A stretch of 64,000 nucleotides of DNA from Streptomyces sp. CB02056 (GTDB lineage: Bacteria; Actinomycetota; Actinomycetes; Streptomycetales; Streptomycetaceae), in contig NZ_LIPD01000014.1 in the NCBI RefSeq assembly GCF_001905545.1, positions 124,001 through 188,000 of the forward strand. Reading direction: 5' to 3'. Below are positions 8,430 to 15,553 of this stretch, one piece after another. The stretch's first letter is position 1. Each line of letters begins with the position of its first letter. The notes under the pieces were generated by a model. That model was not told the origin of the DNA and did no database searches. It saw only the letters and a program-made list of their open reading frames with translations. Made by a program: the position numbers and the translations under genes.

Positions 8430-9296
8430 CTACCGGGTGAGGTCGGCCGGTGTGTCGAGGCGGGTCAGTTTCCGCGGGTTGCGCACGATGTAGACCCGGG
8501 TGACCCGGCCGTTCTCCACCGCGAGGCTCACCACCGAGGATTCGCCGCCGATGTCGATCCGGCCGGCCGGGGCGCCGTTGAGCCACACCGCGGTGGTGTC
8601 GAACGGGACCGGCAGCCGCCCGGTGCGCGCGAGCAGCGCGGCCACGGCCTCGGCCCCGTGCACGGGGGCCGGTACGGCGGCCGCGATCCCGCCGCCGTCG
8701 GCGATCAGGACGACGTCCGGTGCCAGCACCTCCATCAGGTCCTGCAGCCGCCCGGTGCGCAGGGTCGCCAGGAACCGTTCCACCACCCGTTGTTGCTCGG
8801 AGCGGCTGACCCGTACCCGGGGCCGGCGGGCCGCCACGTGCGCGCGGGCGCGCCGGGCGATCTGCCGGACGGTGGGCGGGGTCTTGCCGAGGGCCTCGGC
8901 GATCTCCTCGTAGGGCAGCTCGAAGACCTCGCGCAGCACGAACACGGCCCGCTCGGTCGGCCCGAGCGTCTCCAGCACGGTCAGCACCGCGAAGGAGACG
9001 CTCTCCGCGAGTTCGACGTCCTCGGCGACGTCGGGGCTGGTGAGCAGCGGCTCCGGCAGCCACTCGCCGACGTACTGCTCGCGTCGACGGGTGAGCGTCC
9101 GCAGCCGGTTGAGGCCCTGGCGGGTGACGATCCGGATGAGGTACGAGCGCGGGTCGTGCACCTGGGCGCGGTCGACCCCGGCCCACCGCAGCCAGGACTC
9201 CTGCAGGACGTCCTCGGCGTCGGCGGCGGAGCCGAGCAGCTCGTAGGCGACGGTGAAGAGCAGGCTGCGGTGGGCGACGAAGGGGTCCTCGGTCAT
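8430..9296 (-). CDS. sigJ: ECF41-group sigma factor with fused SnoaL-like C-terminal domain (SigJ-like)
   Basis: This 288-residue extracytoplasmic-function sigma factor has sigma2 at about residues 5-75 (with DAEDVLQESWLRW), a linker carrying WLPEP, sigma4 at about 110-165 (LPYEEIAEALGKTPPTVRQ) and a SnoaL-like C-terminal domain from about 175. The motifs WLPEP, DGGG (in IADGGGIAAAV) and an NPDKL-like NPRKL near the C-terminus are the diagnostic ECF41 motifs. In that group the C-terminal domain replaces a separate anti-sigma factor and modulates activity. ATG at 9296 overlaps the stop of the upstream carboxymuconolactone-decarboxylase gene (ATGA), the standard ECF41 partner arrangement. The upstream promoter matches the ECF41 consensus, which suggests autoregulation. 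Confidence 0.93.
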   Translation of the reverse strand: MTEDPFVAHRSLLFTVAYELLGSAADAEDVLQESWLRWAGVDRAQVHDPRSYLIRIVTRQGLNRLRTLTRRREQYVGEWLPEPLLTSPDVAEDVELAESVSFAVLTVLETLGPTERAVFVLREVFELPYEEIAEALGKTPPTVRQIARRARAHVAARRPRVRVSRSEQQRVVERFLATLRTGRLQDLMEVLAPDVVLIADGGGIAAAVPAPVHGAEAVAALLARTGRLPVPFDTTAVWLNGAPAGRIDIGGESSVVSLAVENGRVTRVYIVRNPRKLTRLDTPADLTR

Positions 9297-9895
9297 GCCG
9301 GCTCCACTCCGGCCGGCATGGAGGTGTCGGTGTCGGCGGCGGTGACGGTGGGCCGGGCCAGCGGGATCCCGCAGGAGTCGGAGAAGCCCTGCGACCGGAC
9401 GCCGTTCGCGGTGTTGTTCCTGGTGGCCATGTTGACGAAGGCGACGTAGGCGGTGAGTTCGACCATGGCGGCCGGGCCGAGCTCGTCCAGCAGGTGCTCG
9501 TACTGCTCGTCGGTGACGGTCGGTGGGGTCACGGTCATGGCCTCGGCGTACGCCATCACCTCGCGCTCCAGCGCCGTGAACACCTCCGCCGCCCGCCAGT
9601 TCGGCACCTGACTCGCCTTGGCCGGGTCCAGGCCCTGGTTCCGGGCCTGGAAGTAGCCGACGTCCAGGCACCAGCCGCAGCCGACCTGGGCGGCCACCGC
9701 CATGTGCGCGAAGGACTTGAGGCCCTCGTCGAGCGCGTCCCACTCGGCGATCCCGCGGGAGAAGTCCAGGTTCGCGGTGGCGACGGCGGGGTTGTGCCAG
9801 ACGGCCTCGACGGGTTCGAGGGCGGTCCCGAACGTCCTGATCATGTTCTCGCTCAGCTCGGCGGGCAGCTGGGCCTTCGGCAGTCGCAGTGCCAT
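9293..9895 (-). CDS. Carboxymuconolactone decarboxylase/AhpD-like protein, ECF41 partner
   Basis: This 200-residue AhpD-fold protein has the redox motif CGWC (in QVGCGWCLDVGY) followed by the conserved histidine-poor helix of the CMD family. Proteins of this kind (CMD, oxidoreductase or epimerase, 'COE') are the conserved genomic partners and usual targets of ECF41 sigma factors. A strong ribosome site (GGAGG, 6 bp upstream) fixes the ATG at 9895. The gene is first in a two-gene operon with the sigma factor. The real substrate is unknown; peroxidase or disulfide-reductase activity is possible from the CxxC. Confidence 0.87.
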   Translation of the reverse strand: MALRLPKAQLPAELSENMIRTFGTALEPVEAVWHNPAVATANLDFSRGIAEWDALDEGLKSFAHMAVAAQVGCGWCLDVGYFQARNQGLDPAKASQVPNWRAAEVFTALEREVMAYAEAMTVTPPTVTDEQYEHLLDELGPAAMVELTAYVAFVNMATRNNTANGVRSQGFSDSCGIPLARPTVTAADTDTSMPAGVEPA

Positions 9896-9947
9896 GGTGT
9901 CCTCCGGGTTCGGTGGTTCGGTGGTTCGGCGGGTTGCCGGACATGAA

Positions 9948-9974
9948 GACACCGGAGGGCGCCCGGATGTGACA
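9948..9974 (-). promoter_or_regulatory. ECF41-type promoter (TGTCACA-N16-TGTC)
   Basis: On the minus strand TGTCACA (9968-9974) is followed by exactly 16 bp and TGTC (9948-9951), 53 bp upstream of the decarboxylase ATG. The published ECF41 consensus is TGTCACA-N16-CGTC; only the first base of the -10 differs. This predicts that the sigma factor transcribes its own operon. Confidence 0.85.
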
Positions 9975-10102
9975 GCGGATGGCGAAGCCGGGCGAGCGGC
10001 CGGCCAGCCAGGCGGGCGGCCGGGAGAAAAGGCGTTTCGGACCGGCCGGGCGGTTCGCTACAGTCCGCCGGGAGTCCGACCACCGCGAGGAGACCGACCA
10101 CC

Positions 10103-10615
10103 GTGACCGTCCCCGACGACCGCCCCGCCCCGCCGCTGACCGGCGGCGAGCGCGAGATGCTGCGCGGCTTCCTCGACTTCCACCGGGCGACCCTGGCCCT
10201 GAAGTGCGAGGGCCTGACCGACGAGCAGCTGCGGCTGCGCTCCAGCCCGCCGTCCACGCTCAGCCTGCTCGGGCTGGTCCGGCACATGGCGGAGGTCGAG
10301 CGGGTCTGGTTCCGGCGGGTGATCGACGGTGAGGAGCTGCCGCTGGTCTGGTCCGAGGACGGCGACTACCAGGCCGCCTACGACCCCGCCGGCGCCACCC
10401 GCGCCGAGGCCTTCACCGCGTGGCAGGCCGAGGTCGAGCACTCCCGCCGGATCGAGCTCGCCGCCGACTCCCTCGACGTCACCGGCTACCAGGCCCGGTG
10501 GGACGCCGAGGTGTCGCTGCGGCTGGTGATGCTCCACCTGATCCACGAGTACGCCCGGCACAACGGGCACGCGGACTTCCTGCGGGAGGCGATCGACGGC
10601 ACGGTGGGCGCCTGA
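10103..10615 (+). CDS. DinB/DUF664-family protein
   Basis: This 170-residue four-helix-bundle protein of the DinB/YfiT superfamily comprises putative metal-dependent thiol (bacillithiol/mycothiol) transferases. Visible features are the first-helix histidine in FLDFHRATL, the second-helix signature LGLVRHMAEVERVWFRR, and the C-terminal HEYARHNGHADFLRE, which supplies the third metal-ligand histidines and is characteristic of the DUF664 subgroup. The GTG at 10103 follows a GGAG ribosome site by about 10 bp. The gene stands alone, divergent from the ECF41 operon. The reaction is not predictable from sequence. Confidence 0.87.
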   Translation: MTVPDDRPAPPLTGGEREMLRGFLDFHRATLALKCEGLTDEQLRLRSSPPSTLSLLGLVRHMAEVERVWFRRVIDGEELPLVWSEDGDYQAAYDPAGATRAEAFTAWQAEVEHSRRIELAADSLDVTGYQARWDAEVSLRLVMLHLIHEYARHNGHADFLREAIDGTVGA

Positions 10616-10636
10616 GCGCCGAGGGGAGCTACCGGG

Positions 10637-11140
10637 CTACCAGCCGAGCAGGTGGGTGCGCCGGGTGAGGGCGGTGAGGACGGAGCCGGTGGCGGCCTCG
10701 GGGGTGAGCGCCGCGGTGTCGAGGGTGTGGGCGGTGTGGACGGTGTCCTCGGGCGCCGGGCCGGGGTGGAGGACGACGTAGTGGAGGGCGGCGCCGGTGG
10801 CGCGGCTCTCGCGGCGGAAGGTGTCGAGGGCGGCCGGGGCGGCGGGGGCCTCCACCACGACCTGGTAGCCGCGGGTGGCGTAGGCGAAGGCGGCCTGGGC
10901 GGCGGCCGCCAGGGCGGTGGCGTTCTGGCGCCCGGCCTCGGGCAGGTGGGGCGGGAGCTGGCCGCTGCGTATGACCCGCAGGAAGTCGTCCGTCCGCAGG
11001 TGGACGCTCGGGTTCAGTTCCCGGGCGAGCAGCTCCGCGACCGGGCTGTTCCCGGCCCCGGCCGGGTCGACGAGGACGAGGACGCCCCCGGCGCCCCCGC
11101 CGCCCCCGAGCTCCGGCCCACCTACGGTCGTACGGTTCAC
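10637..11140 (-). CDS. P-loop kinase-like protein with degenerate Walker A
   Basis: This 167-residue protein is shaped like small AAA/shikimate-kinase-type ATPases of streptomycetes: a hydrophobic first strand, a glycine loop, then SVHLRTDDFLRVIRSG, the conserved strand-2 'DDF' segment, and a later strand YQVVVEAP. However the glycine loop reads DPAGAGNSP instead of GxxxxGK[ST]: the invariant lysine is asparagine and the first glycine is aspartate. The rest of the fold is well preserved, so the protein may have lost ATP binding or acquired a scaffold role. GTG start at 11140 preceded by AAGGGA. Confidence 0.65.
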   Translation of the reverse strand: MNRTTVGGPELGGGGGAGGVLVLVDPAGAGNSPVAELLARELNPSVHLRTDDFLRVIRSGQLPPHLPEAGRQNATALAAAAQAAFAYATRGYQVVVEAPAAPAALDTFRRESRATGAALHYVVLHPGPAPEDTVHTAHTLDTAALTPEAATGSVLTALTRRTHLLGW

Positions 11141-11360
11141 AGCTGCTGATCCCTTCGCGGGCCGGGGACGGTCGGGTAGCCGGGGCGGGGCGGTCGGAGT
11201 GCGAAGGGGCTGGTCGGCCCATATCCGGACATCCGACCGCCTCGTCCCTACGACTGATGCGTTTCGGGGATCAACCTAGTCCAAACGGGTGGTCCGAGTC
11301 GTCCCCAGCCCGCTTCCTGGGCGGGTCGGAGTGGTCGGTCGGCGCGGCCGGCCGGGGTGG

Positions 11361-13010
11361 TCAGCCCGCTTCGGTGCGCAGCACGATCGGGTTGGTGAGC
11401 GCCGCCATCGGGCCCCAGGGCAGGTCCGGGCCCATCGAGTTGCCCCTGCCGGGGGTGCCGTCCGCCTTCGGGTGGCGCACCTCGGCCCGGACGTAGGCGG
11501 CGAGCGAGGCGGTGGTGCGCCAGATCACGGTGCCGGAGCCGTCGGCGGGCAGCGACTCCTGGTGCATCTGGCCCTCGTCGGTGAGCAGGCGGACCGTCCC
11601 GCCGGGCACGCCGGAGACGGTGAGCCGGACGTCGAGCGGGGCGTCGGCCGGGACGGTCAGCTCCTCGCCGATGCCCGCCCGGCGGCCGTGCCCGGTGACG
11701 GTGAGGTCCAGCGTGACGGTGGAGGACTCGGCCAGCCAGCTGCGCCCGGCGCGCAGCCCGTCGAGGATCGCGTCCCGGGTGAGGTCCTCGGCCAGGACGA
11801 CGTTGTGCGGGGAGCCGATGGCCTGCGGCTCGCTGTGCGCGTCGCTGTTGCCCAGGGCGGGCAGCCAGGAGCGGCCCTCGCGCAGGGCGACGGCGAGCCG
11901 GCCGTCCCAGGTGTCCACCGCCGACTCGTCGTCGTACGTCCAGGGGCCGTTCCACACCTCGACGCCGTCGGCCTGCTCGTAGCCGAACTTCCACTGGCAG
12001 GCGACGTACGGGCAGTACGGGTGTGCGGGCACCACCAGGCCGCCGGACCGGTGGACCTGGCGGACGAAGCGCGGGAACTCCTCGTCGCGGGAGCGGTAGC
12101 GCCAGTCGACGAACTGGCCGGGCTCCAGGCCGAGGGCCAGCCAGTGGCCGTTGCGGGTGGTGATCTCCTCGCCCGGCAGGATCAGCAGGTCGGGGCCGGC
12201 CAGCGGGCCCCAGACGGCGTGCGAGGAGCTGGTGTTGTGGTCGGTGGAGACGATGAAGTCCAGGCCGGCCGCGCGGGCCCCGGCGGCCACCTCCTCGGGC
12301 TTGCGCCGCCCGTCGGAGTGGACGGTGTGCAGGTGGCAGTCGCCCCGGTACCAGGCGCGGCCGCGGCCGCGGGCCCGCTCCGCCGGGTACTGCGGGGTGA
12401 ACCGCGGCCCGGGGGCGCCGAAGCGGAGGGTGACCTCGACGTGGTACTCCAGGCCCTGCGGGGCGACCTGGTAGGGGCCGAGGACCACGTGCCAGGTGCC
12501 GGGGTTGACCGGGCCGGGGAGGTAGCCGGGGGTCGCGGCGGCGCGGGAGAGGCTGAACTCGGTGCGGAAGCCGCCGGACCAGCCGCGGAAGCCGGGGCCG
12601 CCGAGGTCGGTGCCGCGCTCGTCGAAGATGCCGATGTCGCAGGAGTTGCCGGGGGTGCCGGCCGGGACGGGCGGCTTGTCGTAGCCGTAGGAGACGGCGA
12701 TCTCGCGGACGCCCTCGGGGACCTCGACCGGGAGGTAGACGAAGTCGGGGGAGCCGGTGGGCAGGTGGCCGGTGAGGGTGAGGGTGCGGTCGGGGGGTGT
12801 GGCGCCTGGGGCGGCGGCGGGGCCGTCGGCGGGGGCGGCGTCCGCCCGGCCGGTGGCGGCGGCGAGGCCGAGCGCGGTGGCGGCGCCGGTGGCGAGGCCG
12901 GTGCGGAGCAGGTCGCGGCGGGCGGGCTGCGGAGTCGGCGGGTGGGTCGGCTGGTCGGCTGGTTGGTCGGCGGGTCGGTTCGGGCGCGGGGTGCTGGGCT
13001 CGGTCGGCAT
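11361..13010 (-). CDS. Secreted CehA/McbA-type PHP metallohydrolase (Tat substrate)
   Basis: This 549-residue exported hydrolase has an N-terminal twin-arginine signal (RRDLLRTGLATGAATALG) after a proline-rich leader. The PHP domain begins with YRGDCHLHTVHSDG, containing the HxH plus aspartate metal ligands, followed by GLDFIVSTDHN and, further on, a PAHPY and NSDAH motif, all canonical for CehA/McbA-like phosphoesterases. The N-terminal ~200 residues form a beta-rich accessory domain, and the C-terminal part another beta domain. ATG at 13010 is supported by GGAGA 7 bp upstream. CehA-like enzymes hydrolyse phosphate or carbamate esters; the substrate here is unknown. Confidence 0.88.
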   Translation of the reverse strand: MPTEPSTPRPNRPADQPADQPTHPPTPQPARRDLLRTGLATGAATALGLAAATGRADAAPADGPAAAPGATPPDRTLTLTGHLPTGSPDFVYLPVEVPEGVREIAVSYGYDKPPVPAGTPGNSCDIGIFDERGTDLGGPGFRGWSGGFRTEFSLSRAAATPGYLPGPVNPGTWHVVLGPYQVAPQGLEYHVEVTLRFGAPGPRFTPQYPAERARGRGRAWYRGDCHLHTVHSDGRRKPEEVAAGARAAGLDFIVSTDHNTSSSHAVWGPLAGPDLLILPGEEITTRNGHWLALGLEPGQFVDWRYRSRDEEFPRFVRQVHRSGGLVVPAHPYCPYVACQWKFGYEQADGVEVWNGPWTYDDESAVDTWDGRLAVALREGRSWLPALGNSDAHSEPQAIGSPHNVVLAEDLTRDAILDGLRAGRSWLAESSTVTLDLTVTGHGRRAGIGEELTVPADAPLDVRLTVSGVPGGTVRLLTDEGQMHQESLPADGSGTVIWRTTASLAAYVRAEVRHPKADGTPGRGNSMGPDLPWGPMAALTNPIVLRTEAG

Positions 13011-13170
13011 CGAGGTCTCCGGATCGGGGCGGGCGGGTCGCTCGCGGGCTTACCCGGGCGGGTGAACCGGGGGTGAGTCGTGGCCCACGGCGGTGGGGCG
13101 GGTCGGTGAAGAGGCGCCGGGCGGGGGCGGGGGCGAGTTGCGGGGAGTGACGAATGGTCGGTTCATTGTC

Positions 13171-13215
13171 ATGTCATCGGTTTACATGCCATCGGTTTAC
13201 ATGCCATCGGGTTGT
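13171..13215 (+). repeat. Three 15-bp tandem units in a promoter region
   Basis: ATGTCATCGGTTTAC, ATGCCATCGGTTTAC and ATGCCATCGGGTTGT follow each other without gaps 46 bp upstream of the deacetylase start. The units are much AT-richer than the surroundings. They could be operator copies or a remnant of a longer array. Confidence 0.85.
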
Positions 13216-13260
13216 ATGAGGCATGGCTTGTGCGAGACATGGCGCGGATGGGAGACGGGC

Positions 13261-14205
13261 GTGTCGGTGAGTCGGCGGGCACTGCTCATGGGGGTGGCCG
13301 GAGGAGCGCTGGCGGGGTGCCGGAGCAGGGCGGCGGGCACCGGTCCGGCCTCGGCCTCGGCGCCACCGTCCACCGAACCGTCCGCCGAACCGCTCGCGAC
13401 GCCGTCCGGCGGGCCCACCGAGGCCCTCGCGCCGACATCCGCGCCGACACCCGCGCCGGAATCGACGCCCGTGCCGGACCCCGCGAAGCAGCCCCCGCAC
13501 CCGGCGACCCGGGCCGAGGTGGTCGAGCGGTACGGCGCGCTGGCCCCGGCCGAGTGGGGGCTGGACGTGTCCGGGGTGATCACCGAGCTGCCGGAGGGCG
13601 AGAGCGCCATGGCGCTCACCTTCGACGCCTGCGGCGGCCCCGGCGGCAGCGGCTACGACGCCGACCTGATCGACGCCCTGCGGGCGCACGGGGTGCCGGC
13701 CACGCTCTTCCTGAACGCCCGCTGGATCGACGCCAACCCGGACGAGTTCGAGCAGCTCGCCGCCGACCCGCTGTTCGAGATCGGCAACCACGGCACCGTC
13801 CACCGTCCGCTCTCGGTGACCGGCCGCTCCGCCTACGGCATCGCCGGCACGCGCGGCGTCGGCGAGGTGTACGACGAGGTGGCGGGCAACGCCGAGAAGC
13901 TCACCGGGCTGCTCGGGCACCCGCCCCGGTTCTTCCGCTCCGGCACCGCGCACTACGACGACGTCGCCACCCGGGTGGTCGCCGACCTGGGCCAGCGGGT
14001 GGCCGGCTTCACCGTCAACGGGGACGACGGGGCGACGCTCCGGTCCGCCGAGGTGCGGCGGGAGGTCGCCTCCGCCCCGCCCGGCGCGATCGTGATCGGG
14101 CACATGAACCGCCCGGGCGGCGGCACCGCCCCCGGGGTGGCGGCGGCGGTGCCGGGGCTGCTGGCGGCGGGGCGGCGCTTCGTCCGGCTCTCGGACGTGC
14201 TGTAG
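13261..14205 (+). CDS. Polysaccharide deacetylase lipoprotein (NodB/CE4-like)
   Basis: This predicted lipoprotein of 314 residues has a Tat-like lipoprotein signal SRRALLMGVAGGALAGC with lipobox LAGC, then a long Ser/Thr/Pro linker (about residues 25-85) suited to the cell wall. The NodB domain shows MALTFDACGG (the TFDD-like motif 1, here with alanine-cysteine in place of the second aspartate), IGNHGTVHRPLS (HxxxH-type motif 2, here HGTVH), FFRSGTAHYD (motif 3) and a terminal IVIGHMNRP (motif 5 histidine). The GTG at 13261 is chosen because it places the signal peptide at the N-terminus; upstream in-frame ATGs would add residues encoded by the tandem repeat. Target polymer (peptidoglycan, chitin) is not predictable. 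Confidence 0.85.
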   Translation: MSVSRRALLMGVAGGALAGCRSRAAGTGPASASAPPSTEPSAEPLATPSGGPTEALAPTSAPTPAPESTPVPDPAKQPPHPATRAEVVERYGALAPAEWGLDVSGVITELPEGESAMALTFDACGGPGGSGYDADLIDALRAHGVPATLFLNARWIDANPDEFEQLAADPLFEIGNHGTVHRPLSVTGRSAYGIAGTRGVGEVYDEVAGNAEKLTGLLGHPPRFFRSGTAHYDDVATRVVADLGQRVAGFTVNGDDGATLRSAEVRREVASAPPGAIVIGHMNRPGGGTAPGVAAAVPGLLAAGRRFVRLSDVL

Positions 14206-14256
14206 CGGAACGTCCGGAGACGGGGCCCCGGGGCGGTCAGGCGGGGTGAAGGCCGG

Positions 14257-14640
14257 TCAGGCCAGGCGCAGGCTGCCCGGGTGCTCCTCCTCGATGATCC
14301 GGACCAGCCAGTCGAAGACCGTCGGCCCCCTGCCCGCCCGGGCGGCGTCCAGCTGGGCGGTGATCCGCGCGCGGTTGGTCGGGTGGGCGCGCGCCAGCCG
14401 CAGCTCCAGCTGCCGGACCGTCTCCGGGTAGCCGAGGTTGCGGCGGGAGACCTCGTGGTGGCGCCACTCGATGACCCAGTCGCCGTCCTCGGGGGTGCCG
14501 TAGCCGCCGCGCAGGCAGTCGGCGAAGGCGTCGAGGTTGCGGCCGAAGTAGCCGTCCACGCCGATGGTCCGCCCGACCACGTCCCAGAAGTCCTCCAGGG
14601 TCTTGATCTCGTCGCCGTCGATCACATAGGTCACCGTCAC
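14257..14640 (-). CDS. Barstar-like ribonuclease inhibitor family protein
   Basis: This 127-residue protein has the barstar fold signature: first strand TYVIDGDEIKTLEDFWDVVGR, then FGRNLDAFADCLRGGYG, which matches the conserved 'GRNLDALWDCL' helix of barstar (the segment that binds barnase). Strands VIEW and a C-terminal helix follow. The C-terminal ~40 residues extend beyond classic barstar (about 90 residues). The GTG at 14640 begins just before the first strand. No barnase-type ribonuclease gene is adjacent, so its partner, if any, is encoded elsewhere or is a foreign toxin. Confidence 0.85.
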   Translation of the reverse strand: MTVTYVIDGDEIKTLEDFWDVVGRTIGVDGYFGRNLDAFADCLRGGYGTPEDGDWVIEWRHHEVSRRNLGYPETVRQLELRLARAHPTNRARITAQLDAARAGRGPTVFDWLVRIIEEEHPGSLRLA

Positions 14641-14726
14641 GGGGTCGAGGATATGCCGCCCCGGTCGAGGGCCGGTCGGTGACGGCCAGAGGGCCGGTCG
14701 GTGACGGCCCGGGGCCTGGTCGCCGG

Positions 14727-15380
14727 TCAGGGGGCGACGGCGATCGCGGTGGCGAGCAGCCCGTCCCGGACCGCCCAGCGGCCGTCGAAGCCGTCGAGCC
14801 GGCGGCCGTTGACCACCGGGCCCGGTACGAGCAGCCGGGCGGTGAAGGTGCCGTCGGGGGAGAGGTCCAGCTCGGCCTCCTCGAAGTCCAGGAAGACCTG
14901 CGTCAGCGGGAACCAGGCCTTGTACACCGACTCCTTGGCGCTGAACAGGATGCGGTCCCACGGGACGTCCGGGTGCTCGGCGGCCAGCTTGGCGAGCCGC
15001 TGCTGCTCGACCGGCAGCGCGACGGCCTCCTGGACGCCCTCCGGCAGCGGCAGCGCGGGCTCGGCGTCGATGCCGACGGAGGCGAGGGTGCCGGCTCGGG
15101 CCACGGCCGCCGCGCGGAAGCCGTCGCAGTGGGTGAGGCTGCCGACCACGCCGTCCGGCCAGCTCGGCGCGCCGCGCAGGCCCGGGACGAGCGGGCGGTA
15201 CGGGACGCCGAGCCGGGCGAGGGCGGCCCGGGCGCAGTGCCGGACGGTGGTGAACTCGCGGCGCCGCTTGTCGACGGCCCGGGCGACGGCGGGCTCCTCC
15301 TCGGGCTCCAGCCGGGCCTCCGGCGGGTCCTCGTAGGCCACCTCGGTCACCACGACGTCCGGCAGCAGGTCCCCGATCAT
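14727..15380 (-). CDS. 4'-phosphopantetheinyl transferase (EntD/Npt type)
   Basis: This enzyme activates carrier proteins of polyketide or nonribosomal peptide synthases by transferring phosphopantetheine from CoA. The 217-residue protein has GIDAEP (residues 103-108) with Mg-binding D/E and FSAKESVYKAW (146-156), the signature '(F/W)xxKESxxKA', plus SLTHCDGF (81-88). This is the EntD/NpgA-like single-chain class. ATG at 15380 is preceded by GGGGGAACGG. It follows the sulfatase gene on the same strand after 173 bp, so it may be the tail of that operon or independently transcribed; no biosynthetic cluster is visible in this window. Confidence 0.93.
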   Translation of the reverse strand: MIGDLLPDVVVTEVAYEDPPEARLEPEEEPAVARAVDKRRREFTTVRHCARAALARLGVPYRPLVPGLRGAPSWPDGVVGSLTHCDGFRAAAVARAGTLASVGIDAEPALPLPEGVQEAVALPVEQQRLAKLAAEHPDVPWDRILFSAKESVYKAWFPLTQVFLDFEEAELDLSPDGTFTARLLVPGPVVNGRRLDGFDGRWAVRDGLLATAIAVAP

Positions 15381-15553
15381 CCGTTCCCCCCTCGGTCGGC
15401 CGCGCGGCCGGGCTGCCGCGCGGGACGAGGGTAACCCGGGTGGGGGGATCTTGGCGGGTGATCGGGGATCATGGCCGACCGGCCCGGCCCGACTGGCGCG
15501 GACCGGCCGGTCCGCGGCTGGTCCGGGGCCGGTCTGGGCCCGGTCCGGCCCGG

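Noticed and set aside
7035..9449. 804-codon + strand frame running through the CRISPR array into the methyltransferase and sigma gene
   Set aside because: It begins in repeats, and the minus strand holds well-supported genes with ribosome sites and motifs.
11289..13076. 595-codon + strand frame opposite the CehA-like gene
   Set aside because: Low-complexity Gly/Ala/Arg translation and a clear Tat-dependent PHP hydrolase on the other strand.
15498..15515. GCGGACCGGCCGGTCCGC palindrome as an operator or terminator
   Set aside because: Perfect but without loop, in a strongly CCGG-repetitive stretch; chance composition is a fair explanation.
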